A DNA stretch of 64,000 bases, from contig JALWFG010000011.1 in assembly GCA_027038965.1 (NCBI GenBank), forward strand, positions 248,001 through 312,000, written 5' to 3'. Below are positions 34,514 through 42,697 of the stretch, piece by piece. The position numbers and the translations under genes are program-made. The notes under the pieces are model-generated. The model saw nothing but the letters and a program-made list of their open reading frames with translations. It was not told the DNA's origin and ran no database searches. The stretch is from Candidatus Desulfofervidaceae bacterium (GTDB lineage: Bacteria; Desulfobacterota; Desulfofervidia; Desulfofervidales; Desulfofervidaceae). Position 1 is the first letter of the stretch. Each line of letters opens with the position of its first letter.

Positions 34514-35532
34514 AGGACAAAGGTTTTGTTGTATCGGTAGGGCCTCACATTCAAGGTAGGGAGTCAATACCTCGCATTGTTTACGGGGTTGTTATTGCGA
34601 TTTTGCCTGCCATAATTGCGGGTGTTTATTTTTTTAAGATGGAGGCGGTAAAAGTTATTGTGGCAGCCCTGGTTTCTGCAATTGTTTTTGATGCCCTTCT
34701 CCAGAAGTTGATTTGCAAAAAAGTAGACCTTACAAATGGCCATGCCTTATTGATGGGATTGCTTTTTGCAACAATTATGCCTATAGGTGTTCCATGGTGG
34801 GCCGTTGCAGCAGGGGTTTTTGTTGGTCTTTTGGTGGGAGAATATGTTTATGGAGGCTTTGGCAATAATCCCTTCAATCCAGTCATCGTGGGATGGGCAG
34901 CCTTGAAACTTTCTTATCCGGGTTATTTGAGCGTAGCAAGCAGCGTATTGGGAGTTTTGAAGTTAGAAGGAATCAGTGCCATAGTAGAAGATTATGGTTA
35001 TTTTAGTGATGCCTATGGAGTAGAAAATTGGTCTACTTTAGGGGGTAAATTGAAGTTATTAGGCAAGATACTGCTTGGATGGAAGGCTGGAGCTTGGGGA
35101 GATCATCTATTTGGATGTGTGGGTTGTATTTGCGCTCTAGCCATTCTTATTGGTGCTGCCTTCCTTTTTATAAAACGCTATATTAGTTGGTATGCTCCTG
35201 TAGGTTTTTTGGCAACTATACTATTTTTCTCTCTTGTTTTTTATAAAGGAGATAAGCAATATTTATATCCTTTCGTGCTTATTCAATTGTTTAGCGGTTC
35301 TACTTTGTTAGCTGCCTTTTTCTTTGTAACAGATTTTGCTACCACTCCATTTACAGGTTTAGGGATGTTTATTTTTGGAGTGATGGCTGGGCTTGTGACG
35401 ATGTTAGGTCGGCTTTGGGGGAAATGGGTGGACCCAGTGTGGTTTGCCATTTTGGTGGCTAATGCCTTTACGCCTTTGATTGATAGGTTTGTACGACCAA
35501 AACCTTTTGGGAGGGTGAAGAGCAGTGTTTAA
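34510..35532 (+). CDS. rnfD: Rnf complex subunit D
   Basis: A 340-residue membrane subunit with about nine helices (NqrB/RnfD family). It should carry a covalent FMN on the Thr of SGST in LFSGSTLLAAFFF, which is followed by the conserved VTDFATTPFTGLG. GFGNNPFNPVIVGW is another family motif. ATG 34510 overlaps the rnfC stop (ATGA); an earlier in-frame start at 34411 would lie inside rnfC. The FMN would be attached by the ApbE encoded at 41575. Confidence 0.92.
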   Translation: MKDKGFVVSVGPHIQGRESIPRIVYGVVIAILPAIIAGVYFFKMEAVKVIVAALVSAIVFDALLQKLICKKVDLTNGHALLMGLLFATIMPIGVPWWAVAAGVFVGLLVGEYVYGGFGNNPFNPVIVGWAALKLSYPGYLSVASSVLGVLKLEGISAIVEDYGYFSDAYGVENWSTLGGKLKLLGKILLGWKAGAWGDHLFGCVGCICALAILIGAAFLFIKRYISWYAPVGFLATILFFSLVFYKGDKQYLYPFVLIQLFSGSTLLAAFFFVTDFATTPFTGLGMFIFGVMAGLVTMLGRLWGKWVDPVWFAILVANAFTPLIDRFVRPKPFGRVKSSV

Positions 35533-36118
35533 ACTCTTAGTGAGACTGGTTGGGGTTTTGACGGGAATTTGTGTGGTATCTGCATTTCTATTGACATTTG
35601 TGAGAGAAGGAACAAAGGGGCAGATAGAGTATCAGCAACTTAAGGCCTTGATGGCACCAGCAGTGAAAGTAGTGTTGCCTCCAAGTGATAATGATCCCAT
35701 TGCTGACAGGGTTAAGGTTACTATTGGGACAGGCAAAAAGGCCAGAAAGATTACAGTTTTCCCTGCTAAGAAGGGGGGTAAACTTTTTGCCTTGGCTTAT
35801 ACGGCCAGTGCTAGTGGTCATGGAGGTCCAGTAGAGGTCATGGTAGGAATAACAGTAGATGGTAAGATTTTGGGCGTGAAAGTAGTTAAACATTCTGAGA
35901 CACCTGGTATTGGGACCAAGGTGACCAATTCTAAAGAATTTATGAGTCAGTTTGTGGGGAAGACATGGAATTCCAAGATTGCTTTAAGTAACGCAGGTGG
36001 AGATATTCAGGCCATTAGTGGAGCTACGGAAAGCTCCTTAGCCGTAACAAATGCAGTTGCTAATGCTATGAAGATATTTCAGGTTGTTAAACAAAAACTT
36101 GAGTCAAAACTAGGTTAG
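35525..36118 (+). CDS. rnfG: Rnf complex subunit G
   Basis: A 197-residue subunit with one N-terminal membrane anchor (~8-26) and a periplasmic FMN-binding domain. The flavinylation motif ISGATESS (Thr of SGAT) is present, preceded by HSETPGIGTKV. GTG 35525 is the start, with GGGAGGG upstream and 8 bases of overlap with rnfD. The second half of the usual SGATxT motif reads SGATES, so the attachment Thr is kept. Confidence 0.9.
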   Translation: MFKLLVRLVGVLTGICVVSAFLLTFVREGTKGQIEYQQLKALMAPAVKVVLPPSDNDPIADRVKVTIGTGKKARKITVFPAKKGGKLFALAYTASASGHGGPVEVMVGITVDGKILGVKVVKHSETPGIGTKVTNSKEFMSQFVGKTWNSKIALSNAGGDIQAISGATESSLAVTNAVANAMKIFQVVKQKLESKLG

Positions 36119-36130
36119 AGGGGTTTATAT

Positions 36131-36730
36131 ATGGACACCAAAAGGCTAGTAAAGGAATTTACAAAGGGTTTGTGGAAGGAAATTCCTCCTTTTCGTTTTG
36201 TCTTAGGTTTATGTCCTACGTTGGCATGTACTACGACAGTAAGCGATGGTCTGGGAATGGGGTTGTGCCTTACCTTTGTGTTAACCTGTTCTAATGTCTT
36301 TATTTCTATGTTGCGTAAGATTATCCCTGATGAGGTTCGTCTGGCCTGTTTTATTGTGGTAGTAGCCACTTTTGTTATTATTGTAGAATTGGTTACACAG
36401 GCCTATTTTTATCCTCTTTATATGTCTTTGGGAATATTTATCCCATTGATTGTGGTCAATTGTATTCCATTAGGTCGAGCTGAGGCCTTTGCTTCTAAAA
36501 ACTCAGTTATTTATTCTCTTGCAGATGGTTTAGGGATGGGTCTGGGATATACGATGTCTCTTACGTCTTTGGCCTTTTTCCGTGAGCTTTTAGGCAAGGG
36601 CACCATTTGGGGACATCATGTAATGTGGTCTGGTTTTGAACCTCTTAGCTTCTTGCAAAAGGCTCCTGGTGCTTTCGTTTGTTTAGGATTGATGTTGGGG
36701 ATAATGAATCTTGTAGGGTCTGAAAAATAA
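36131..36730 (+). CDS. rnfE: Rnf complex subunit E
   Basis: A 199-residue membrane subunit of the RnfE/NqrD family. It opens with a short cytoplasmic segment (FTKGLWKEIPPFRFVLGLCPTLA) and has six helices. The conserved half-helix Cys are in GLCPTLACTT and IVVNCIPLGRAEAFA. These Cys, together with those of RnfA, bind a shared intramembrane [2Fe-2S] cluster. Normal length and position between rnfG and rnfA. Confidence 0.93.
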   Translation: MDTKRLVKEFTKGLWKEIPPFRFVLGLCPTLACTTTVSDGLGMGLCLTFVLTCSNVFISMLRKIIPDEVRLACFIVVVATFVIIVELVTQAYFYPLYMSLGIFIPLIVVNCIPLGRAEAFASKNSVIYSLADGLGMGLGYTMSLTSLAFFRELLGKGTIWGHHVMWSGFEPLSFLQKAPGAFVCLGLMLGIMNLVGSEK

Positions 36731-36749
36731 AATTTGAAGGAGTAGGGCA

Positions 36750-37349
36750 ATGCATCATGAGGTATGGCATTTTTCTGATTACGTTATGTTAGTAGTTTCG
36801 GCCATCTTTATTAATAACATCCTTTTGGCCCGTTTCTTGGGGAACTGTCCCTTTTTAGGTACCTCTAAAAGGATGGATACAGCCTTTAGTATGGCTTGCG
36901 CAGTAACTTTTGTCCTAGGTTGTACAGGGCCTATTACCTGGCTTATTGAAAAATATTTGTTAATTCCTTACGATCTTCTTTACTTAGAAACATTGGCCTT
37001 TATTTTAACCATTGCGGTGTTTGTTCAGCTTGTAGAGATGGTTATTAGAAAGATTAGCCAACCTTTATATCGGGCCTTAGGAATATACTTACCCCTAATT
37101 ACGACGAACTGTGCAGTCTTGGGAACTTGCTTCTTAAACATAAAAGAAAAATTCAATTTTATTCAGACGATAGTTTTTTCGGTTGCTTCTGCAATGGGTT
37201 TTGGATTGGCGTTGGTGATTATGGCTGGCATTAGGGAAAGATTCAATTTTGCTCGCATTCCTAAAAACTTCCAGGACACAAGTATTGGCTTGATTACGGC
37301 AGGCTTGATTGGCTTGTCTTTCTTTGCCTTTCAAGGACTAGCAAAATAG
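36750..37349 (+). CDS. rnfA: Rnf complex subunit A
   Basis: A 199-residue six-helix membrane subunit of the RnfA/NqrE family, homologous to RnfE in inverted topology. Characteristic segments are NNILLARFLGNCPFLGTSKR and PLITTNCAVLGTCF, which hold the Cys ligands of the intramembrane Fe-S cluster. It has its own GAAGGAG and sits 19 bases after rnfE. Confidence 0.94.
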   Translation: MHHEVWHFSDYVMLVVSAIFINNILLARFLGNCPFLGTSKRMDTAFSMACAVTFVLGCTGPITWLIEKYLLIPYDLLYLETLAFILTIAVFVQLVEMVIRKISQPLYRALGIYLPLITTNCAVLGTCFLNIKEKFNFIQTIVFSVASAMGFGLALVIMAGIRERFNFARIPKNFQDTSIGLITAGLIGLSFFAFQGLAK

Positions 37350-37359
37350 GGGTAAGAAA

Positions 37360-38172
37360 ATGGAAGGGATTTTAGGCGCAACAGTTTATCCAGTTTTGGT
37401 TATGGGTGGTTTGGCAGCGGTGTTTGCGGTTATGCTAGGGGTAGCTTCTAGAGTGTTTTATGTGGAGGTTGACCCACGAATAAAGGCAGTAGAGGAACTT
37501 TTGCCAGGGGCCAATTGTGGCGGGTGTGGCTATGCCGGATGTGCTGATTGTGCGGCAGCTATTGTTAGAGGTGAAGCCCCAGTGAATGCTTGTGTGGCTA
37601 GTCCTCCTGAGGTATACGAAAAAATTGCTAAACTTTTGGGCAAAACGGTGGAGGCAAAAGAGCCCCAAGTGGCTCACATTATGTGTAGAGGGACCAAAGA
37701 TAAGGCCAAAATCCGTTTTCGATATATGGGTATTGAGGATTGCCGAGCGGCAGTTTTAGTAGCAGGTGGTGATAAAGAGTGTCTATATGGGTGTTTAGGC
37801 CTGGGGACCTGTGTTAAAAGTTGTCCCTTTGGGGCCTTAAGAATGGGAGAAAATGGTATTCCTGTTGTGGATAGGGATAAATGCACCGGTTGTGGTACCT
37901 GTGTGAGGGTATGTCCTAGGGGAGTTCCTAAACTTATTCCTGCTTCCCAAAAGATAGTTACTGTTTGTAATAACCATGACGCTCCTCCGACAGTTAAGAA
38001 GATTTGTGAGGTAGGCTGCTTGGGTTGTGGAATTTGCAAGAAGGTATGTCCTGAAAAGGCGATTGAGATAGTGAACTTTCTGTCTGTGGTGGATCCTTCA
38101 AAATGTAACTTATGCGGTAAATGTATTGAGAAGTGTCCCACAGGTGCAATTCAACAAATTTTACCTGGATAA
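37360..38172 (+). CDS. rnfB: Rnf complex subunit B (ferredoxin-interacting)
   Basis: A 270-residue subunit with an N-terminal membrane helix (~5-27), then the RnfB-specific cluster motif (GANCGGCGYAGCADC), and further cluster sets: CLYGCLGLGTCVKSCP, CTGCGTCVRVCP, CLGCGICKKVCP and CNLCGKCIEKCP. That gives about five Fe-S clusters, somewhat fewer than the longest clostridial forms. RnfB takes electrons from reduced ferredoxin; the complex couples their passage to NAD+ (or a cytochrome) to Na+ or H+ export. Confidence 0.93.
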   Translation: MEGILGATVYPVLVMGGLAAVFAVMLGVASRVFYVEVDPRIKAVEELLPGANCGGCGYAGCADCAAAIVRGEAPVNACVASPPEVYEKIAKLLGKTVEAKEPQVAHIMCRGTKDKAKIRFRYMGIEDCRAAVLVAGGDKECLYGCLGLGTCVKSCPFGALRMGENGIPVVDRDKCTGCGTCVRVCPRGVPKLIPASQKIVTVCNNHDAPPTVKKICEVGCLGCGICKKVCPEKAIEIVNFLSVVDPSKCNLCGKCIEKCPTGAIQQILPG

Positions 38173-38197
38173 AAGTTTATAATGAAGGAGCGTTTTG

Positions 38198-38683
38198 ATG
38201 GCCAAAAAAATATTGGTAGCAATAGACGGTTCTGAGCCTTCAATGAAGGCGGTGAGATATGTAGGAGAAACTGTTTTAGGGTGTAAAGAGATAGAAATTA
38301 CTTTGTTTTCCATTCTGCCTGAAATTCCACATGAGCTGTATAAGGGGCTTTCGGATGAGTTGAAACAGATGATTCCTGGTTTTGAAAGTAAGCTTGGGAG
38401 TTTAGCAGATATAAGGCATTTGGAAGAAGGAGAGTTGAGGAAGGCATTGGAAGAAGCCAAAGGAGTGCTTGTTTCTTTTGGGATTCCTGAAGACAAGATT
38501 GAGATAAAAGTGAAAAGAAAAAAAGAAGGAGTTGCGAGAGATATTTTGCGAGAAGTTGAAAAATATGGATATGATACGATTGTTGTGGGTAGGCGAGGCA
38601 AGGCGGGCGCCTTTTTTATTGGAAGCGTTTCTACAAAGGTTGTTAATAATGCGAGAAATTGTGCGGTTTGGGTCGTAGACTGA
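38198..38683 (+). CDS. Universal stress protein, single domain
   Basis: About 161 residues of the UspA fold: KKILVAIDGSEPSMKAVRYV at the start and VVGRRGKAGAFFIGSVSTKVV near the end. The nucleotide loop normally reads G-x2-G-x9-G-S; here the middle gap is seven residues, so ATP binding is uncertain. It sits between rnfB and rseC and overlaps rseC by one base (TGATG), so it belongs to the rnf transcript. The start is ATG 38198 with AAGGAG upstream. Confidence 0.85.
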   Translation: MAKKILVAIDGSEPSMKAVRYVGETVLGCKEIEITLFSILPEIPHELYKGLSDELKQMIPGFESKLGSLADIRHLEEGELRKALEEAKGVLVSFGIPEDKIEIKVKRKKEGVARDILREVEKYGYDTIVVGRRGKAGAFFIGSVSTKVVNNARNCAVWVVD

Positions 38684-39123
38684 TGTTGGTCCAACAAGAG
38701 ATAGGAACTGTTATTGATACCTATAATAGTAAGGCCAGAGTTAAGATAGCGCGTAAGTCTGAATGCAATTCCTGTAGAGCAGTTCGTTTCTGCGGAATGT
38801 TAAACCAACAATTCATGGTTCTTGAGGCGTTAAATCCTATAAAGGCTGAGCGGGGACAGCAAGTAGTGGTTAAGTTAGGGGTAGAGAGTGAATTAAAGGC
38901 TACCTTGATTTTGTACTTTATTCCTTTAATGGCCTTTTTAGTGGGGACTGTTTTGGGGTATGAATTCCACCCATTTAAGGGCAATTCTACTTTATCTGCC
39001 TTGATTCTTTCCTTTCTGTTTTTGTTTCTATCTTTCGTTGGTATCAAGCTCTATAATGATAAAATATATAAAACCAAAGCGTTTTATACTCCTGTGATTA
39101 CAGAAATTTTGGAACAATCTTAG
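38683..39123 (+). CDS. rseC: RseC/SoxR-reducing family protein
   Basis: About 146 residues with the RseC/MucC layout. A short N-terminal domain has a Cys group (ECNSCRAVRFCG), then two transmembrane helices (~78-97 and ~108-127) and a short tail. In E. coli RseC works with the Rnf homologue Rsx to keep SoxR reduced, and in other bacteria it occurs inside rnf clusters. Here it follows rnfCDGEAB, which supports a role in electron delivery to, or assembly of, Rnf. Translation is coupled to the upstream USP gene. Confidence 0.8.
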   Translation: MLVQQEIGTVIDTYNSKARVKIARKSECNSCRAVRFCGMLNQQFMVLEALNPIKAERGQQVVVKLGVESELKATLILYFIPLMAFLVGTVLGYEFHPFKGNSTLSALILSFLFLFLSFVGIKLYNDKIYKTKAFYTPVITEILEQS

Positions 39124-39137
39124 CAAGGGGTGAAGAT

Positions 39138-40676
39138 ATGAAAAGGTTGATTTTACTAGTGTCTATGTGTCTTCTGTGTTTTGGAGTAGGGTTGAGCTGG
39201 GCAGCAGAGCATGAAGTCGCGTCTTCGATTGGTTCTACTGAGGTAGGGCATGAGGTTAAAGCAGGAGGGACTCATCAGGCTATTCATGAGAAGGCCGCTT
39301 TGGCAGAACATGGTGAGGCGGAACATGAAGGGCATGTAGATATTGGGGAATTGTTGCCGCTTTGGAGCTGTATTCCTTTTGCAGGAATTTTGCTTTCGAT
39401 TGCCCTTTTTCCTCTTTTTGCCCCTCGCTTTTGGCATCACCATTATGGTAAAGTGGCTGCCTTTTGGGCCTTGGTTTTGGCAATTCCCTTTGTTATGACT
39501 TATAAACATGCCGCCGTTCATGAAATATTACATATCTATATTACCGATTATTTTCCATTTATCATTCTGTTGTGGTCGCTATTTACAGTGGCTGGTGGTA
39601 TTTATTTGAGAGGGACTTTAGTAGGGACACCACTTAATAATACAATTATGCTTGGGATTGGAACTGGTTTGGCTTCTTGGATGGGTACGACAGGGGCGGC
39701 AATGCTTATGATTAGACCCTTTTTAAGGGCAAATAAAAATCGGAAGTATAGGACCTTTATGGTTTGTTTCTTTATTTTTCTTATAGCCAATATTGGTGGG
39801 GCCTTGACTCCTTTGGGTGACCCTCCGCTTTTCTTGGGCTTCTTACATGGAGTGCCATTTTTCTGGACATTTAAGATATTGCCTCATATGCTCTTTGTGA
39901 TAGGTTGTTTGTTGACCATTTACTTTATAATGGATTTATATTATTACAAGAAAGAGGGAGTTCAACCCTATACTGGAGAAAAGGAACCCTTGAAACTTGA
40001 AGGCTGGTATAATTTCTTCTTTCTAGCGGGTATTGTAGCGGCTGTATTGATGAGTGGTTTAGTGAAATGGGGTGAGGTCAAGATTTTTGGCATTCCAAGA
40101 ACGATTCAAGATTTGGTGAGAGATGGGATTTTGATCTTGATGGGTATCCTTTCACTTATAGTTACACCTTCTGAGGTGAGAGAAGGAAACGAATTTAGTT
40201 GGGCTCCTATCGAAGAAGTGGCCTACCTTTTTGCAGGTATTTTCATGACGATGATTCCCTGTTTGGCAATTCTTAAAGCTGGAGAAGAGGGGGCAGCAGC
40301 ACCTTTAATTCGAGCCGTTAAAGAGCCTGCCCATTACTTCTGGATTACAGGTGCCCTTTCTTCATTTTTAGATAACGCTCCTACCTACTTGACCTTCTTT
40401 ACTAGTGCTTTAGGAAAGTTCTATGCAGGTTTGCCTGAACCAATGGCAGTGAAAAAACTTCTAGCAGAACATCCAGTATATTTAGAGGCCATTTCAGCAG
40501 GTGCTGTCTTCTTTGGAGCGAATACTTACATTGGAAATGCTCCGAACTTTATGGTGCGGTCTATTGCAGAAGAAGCTGGCACACCTATGCCTAGCTTTTT
40601 CGGATATATTTTTAAGTACTCGCTGGTGTTCCTTATTCCAATGTTCATATTAGTAACTCTAATTTTTTATCATTAA
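39138..40676 (+). CDS. NhaD-like sodium:proton antiporter (ion-transporter superfamily)
   Basis: A 512-residue membrane protein with an N-terminal signal peptide (cleaved near SWAAE) and a His/Glu-rich periplasmic stretch (~22-70), then about 11 helices. The core GTTGAAMLMIRPFLRANKNRKYR, NIGGALTPLGDPPLFLGFL and LDNAPTYLTFF are typical of the citrate/NhaD ion-transporter family; the DNAPT and GDPP turns form the transport site. In a Rnf cluster it could recycle Na+ by exchange with H+. The His-rich extracytoplasmic leader is unusual and may bind metal. It lies 15 bases after rseC. Confidence 0.8.
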   Translation: MKRLILLVSMCLLCFGVGLSWAAEHEVASSIGSTEVGHEVKAGGTHQAIHEKAALAEHGEAEHEGHVDIGELLPLWSCIPFAGILLSIALFPLFAPRFWHHHYGKVAAFWALVLAIPFVMTYKHAAVHEILHIYITDYFPFIILLWSLFTVAGGIYLRGTLVGTPLNNTIMLGIGTGLASWMGTTGAAMLMIRPFLRANKNRKYRTFMVCFFIFLIANIGGALTPLGDPPLFLGFLHGVPFFWTFKILPHMLFVIGCLLTIYFIMDLYYYKKEGVQPYTGEKEPLKLEGWYNFFFLAGIVAAVLMSGLVKWGEVKIFGIPRTIQDLVRDGILILMGILSLIVTPSEVREGNEFSWAPIEEVAYLFAGIFMTMIPCLAILKAGEEGAAAPLIRAVKEPAHYFWITGALSSFLDNAPTYLTFFTSALGKFYAGLPEPMAVKKLLAEHPVYLEAISAGAVFFGANTYIGNAPNFMVRSIAEEAGTPMPSFFGYIFKYSLVFLIPMFILVTLIFYH

Positions 40677-40688
40677 GAGAGGTGGAAG

Positions 40689-41561
40689 ATGGCAATTCGT
40701 AAAGTTTTATTTGCTACAAAGTTTAGAGAACTTTCATTTGATGCCTTGAATGCCTTGTTAGAATTGAAAGAAGCGGGTCTGGAAGAGGTAATTCTTTTGC
40801 ACGTTATTGAGAGAGAAAAGGTAGCTTATGTTCCATATGGTGGCTACTTAAAGGAAGAAGAAGAAAGATTGAAGGAAATTGCTAAGGTTAAATTTGAGGA
40901 GTGGCAGGAGTATCTTGGAAATAAGGGAATAAGGGCTAAGGCCAAGGTGTTAGTAGGGCATCCTGTTCCCAAGATATTGGCTATGGCTGAGGAAGAGGAT
41001 GTGGATGTGATTGTGGCAGGGCGAAAAAAGAGACGTCCCTTAGAGCGCTATGTAGGCAGCAATATGATGGATCTGCTTCAGCATTCTAAAAGGCCGGTGT
41101 TGGTATTTAAGTATATGTGGTGTGATATGGAAGGGGAAAGAGAATTTTGTGTGCTTAATCAGAAGTTCTGCGAACATGTTTTGATAGCTACTGATTGGTC
41201 AGAACCAGCTGAAAGGGCACTTGGTTTTGTGAATAATCTTCAAGGTGCTTTGGAAAAGATTACTTTAGTCCATGTAGTTTCAGAAGATTTGGATAAAACA
41301 TCTTTGGAGAATAGGGCCTCAGAGGCTAAGAAGCGGCTGGGAGCGCTCTGTGAAGATTTTAAGCAAAGGGGATTGGAAGCAGACTATTCAATTAATGTAG
41401 GGAAGCCAGTTCAGGAAATATTAAGGGTTGTTCAAGAAAGTAATGCTAATATGGTTCTTATGGGCACTACCGGCAAAGGGCGCTGGCGGGCTTTGTGGTT
41501 GGGAAGTGTTTCCCAAAGGGTAGCCGAGCTGTCTCCAGTTCCAGTATTGCTAGTGCCTTAA
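40689..41561 (+). CDS. Tandem universal stress protein (Rnf-cluster member)
   Basis: 290 residues, two USP domains (~1-145 and ~158-290). The C-terminal domain has an intact nucleotide loop (GTTGKGRWRALWLGSVS), while the N-terminal one is degenerate (GRKKRRPLERYVGSN). Near residue 37 it carries the block LHVIEREKVAYVPYGGYLK followed by an acidic EEEERL segment. The same block occurs at the same position in the two tandem USPs at 51121-52845, in the Mrp cluster. It is 12 bases after the antiporter and 13 before apbE, so it is part of the Rnf-related operon. Confidence 0.85.
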   Translation: MAIRKVLFATKFRELSFDALNALLELKEAGLEEVILLHVIEREKVAYVPYGGYLKEEEERLKEIAKVKFEEWQEYLGNKGIRAKAKVLVGHPVPKILAMAEEEDVDVIVAGRKKRRPLERYVGSNMMDLLQHSKRPVLVFKYMWCDMEGEREFCVLNQKFCEHVLIATDWSEPAERALGFVNNLQGALEKITLVHVVSEDLDKTSLENRASEAKKRLGALCEDFKQRGLEADYSINVGKPVQEILRVVQESNANMVLMGTTGKGRWRALWLGSVSQRVAELSPVPVLLVP

Positions 41562-41574
41562 GGAGGTAATAAAG

Positions 41575-42612
41575 ATGAAAGGTTATTTACAAAAGGCGTT
41601 AGAGGCCTCTTTAAAGAGAAGGGATTTTTTGAAAATTGCAAGCATTTTGGGAATATCTTTAAGTATTTCTCCTGTGACCACGGCTGCCACTTTAACAGAG
41701 GTTAAATTTGATAAAAAACTGCATAAGTTAGAACACACCCTACCTCTTATGGGGACGGATGTGACCATTACTGTTCTTGATAGTTCTGCTGATAGAGCCG
41801 AAGAGGCTATTGAGGCAGGTTTTGATTGTATTAGAAGATTGAGTACTATCTTTGACCGTTTTAAGACAAATACCACAGTAAGCGTTTTGAATACTCGGGG
41901 CAAACTTGATGACGTGCCGCCTCAACTTCAAGAGGTTTGGCAAAGGTCTTTTTATTACTATCGTTTAAGTCAAGGTGCCTTTGATGTTACTGTGAAACCT
42001 CTTGTGGATCTTTTAAAAGATGCTTTTGCTCAAACAGGGAAACCTCCTTCAGAATCACAGATTAGAGAGGCGCTTAAAGTTGTAGGTTCAGATAAAGTAT
42101 CCTTTTCTAATAGAAGAATTCGGCTTTTAGAGGGGATGGGTTTAACCTTTGATGGTATTGCCAAGGGATACATTGTAGATAAGACTGCAGAATTGATAAA
42201 ATCGAAGGGTGTTCCCTATGCCCTCATTAATGCTGGTGGCGACATTCGAGCTATAGGGGATAGGAAGTGGAAGGTGGCTATTAGAGACCCCTTTGATAAA
42301 GAGGCTTATGTAGATGTGATAGCTTTGAATAATAATGCCATTGCCACTTCTGGTAATTATGAAGTTTATTTTGATAAAGAGAAGCTTTACTGTCATATTG
42401 TTAACCCCTCTACTGGTATTTCCCCGCGTTTAAGCAGCAGTACAAGCGTCATAGCCAAGACCGTGACCGATGCCGATGCCCTTTCTACCACGGCCTTTGT
42501 TTTAAAACCACTGCAGGCCAAAAACTTTTTAGAAAGGATTGGTAAAGCAGGTTTGATTATTACCCGACAAGGGATTAAATTGGTTACTAATAATTGGCCT
42601 AGAATTGCTTAA
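41575..42612 (+). CDS. apbE: FAD:protein FMN transferase ApbE
   Basis: A 345-residue exported flavin transferase that attaches FMN by a phosphoester to Thr residues of RnfD and RnfG. The N-terminus (SLKRRDFLKIASILG) has a twin-arginine export motif ahead of a hydrophobic stretch. Catalytic-domain motifs are PLMGTDVTITV, FDGIAKGYIVDK, ALINAGGD and, near the C-terminus, VTDADALSTTAFVL (Mg2+/FAD site). It closes the rnf-containing gene run, which is a logical place for the maturation enzyme. A strong terminator follows. Confidence 0.92.
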   Translation: MKGYLQKALEASLKRRDFLKIASILGISLSISPVTTAATLTEVKFDKKLHKLEHTLPLMGTDVTITVLDSSADRAEEAIEAGFDCIRRLSTIFDRFKTNTTVSVLNTRGKLDDVPPQLQEVWQRSFYYYRLSQGAFDVTVKPLVDLLKDAFAQTGKPPSESQIREALKVVGSDKVSFSNRRIRLLEGMGLTFDGIAKGYIVDKTAELIKSKGVPYALINAGGDIRAIGDRKWKVAIRDPFDKEAYVDVIALNNNAIATSGNYEVYFDKEKLYCHIVNPSTGISPRLSSSTSVIAKTVTDADALSTTAFVLKPLQAKNFLERIGKAGLIITRQGIKLVTNNWPRIA

Positions 42613-42635
42613 TTGATTTATAAAATTGAGGGAAT

Positions 42636-42669
42636 AAAAAGCACCGCTTAGATCTAAGCGGTGCTTTTG
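42636..42669. terminator. Bidirectional terminator between apbE and mrp clusters
   Basis: A perfect inverted repeat: AAAAGCACCGCTTAGA pairs with TCTAAGCGGTGCTTTT. The flanking A-run and T-run make it work in both directions. It ends the plus-strand tmc/rnf/apbE run and the minus-strand mrp operon. Confidence 0.92.
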
Positions 42670-42697
42670 TTTTATTGGATAAGAAGCTAGAAGCTTT

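Noticed and set aside
38161-38697. A 178-codon minus-strand frame opposite the USP after rnfB
   Set aside because: It mirrors a clear USP gene and its sequence is Ser/Pro-rich without a recognisable fold.
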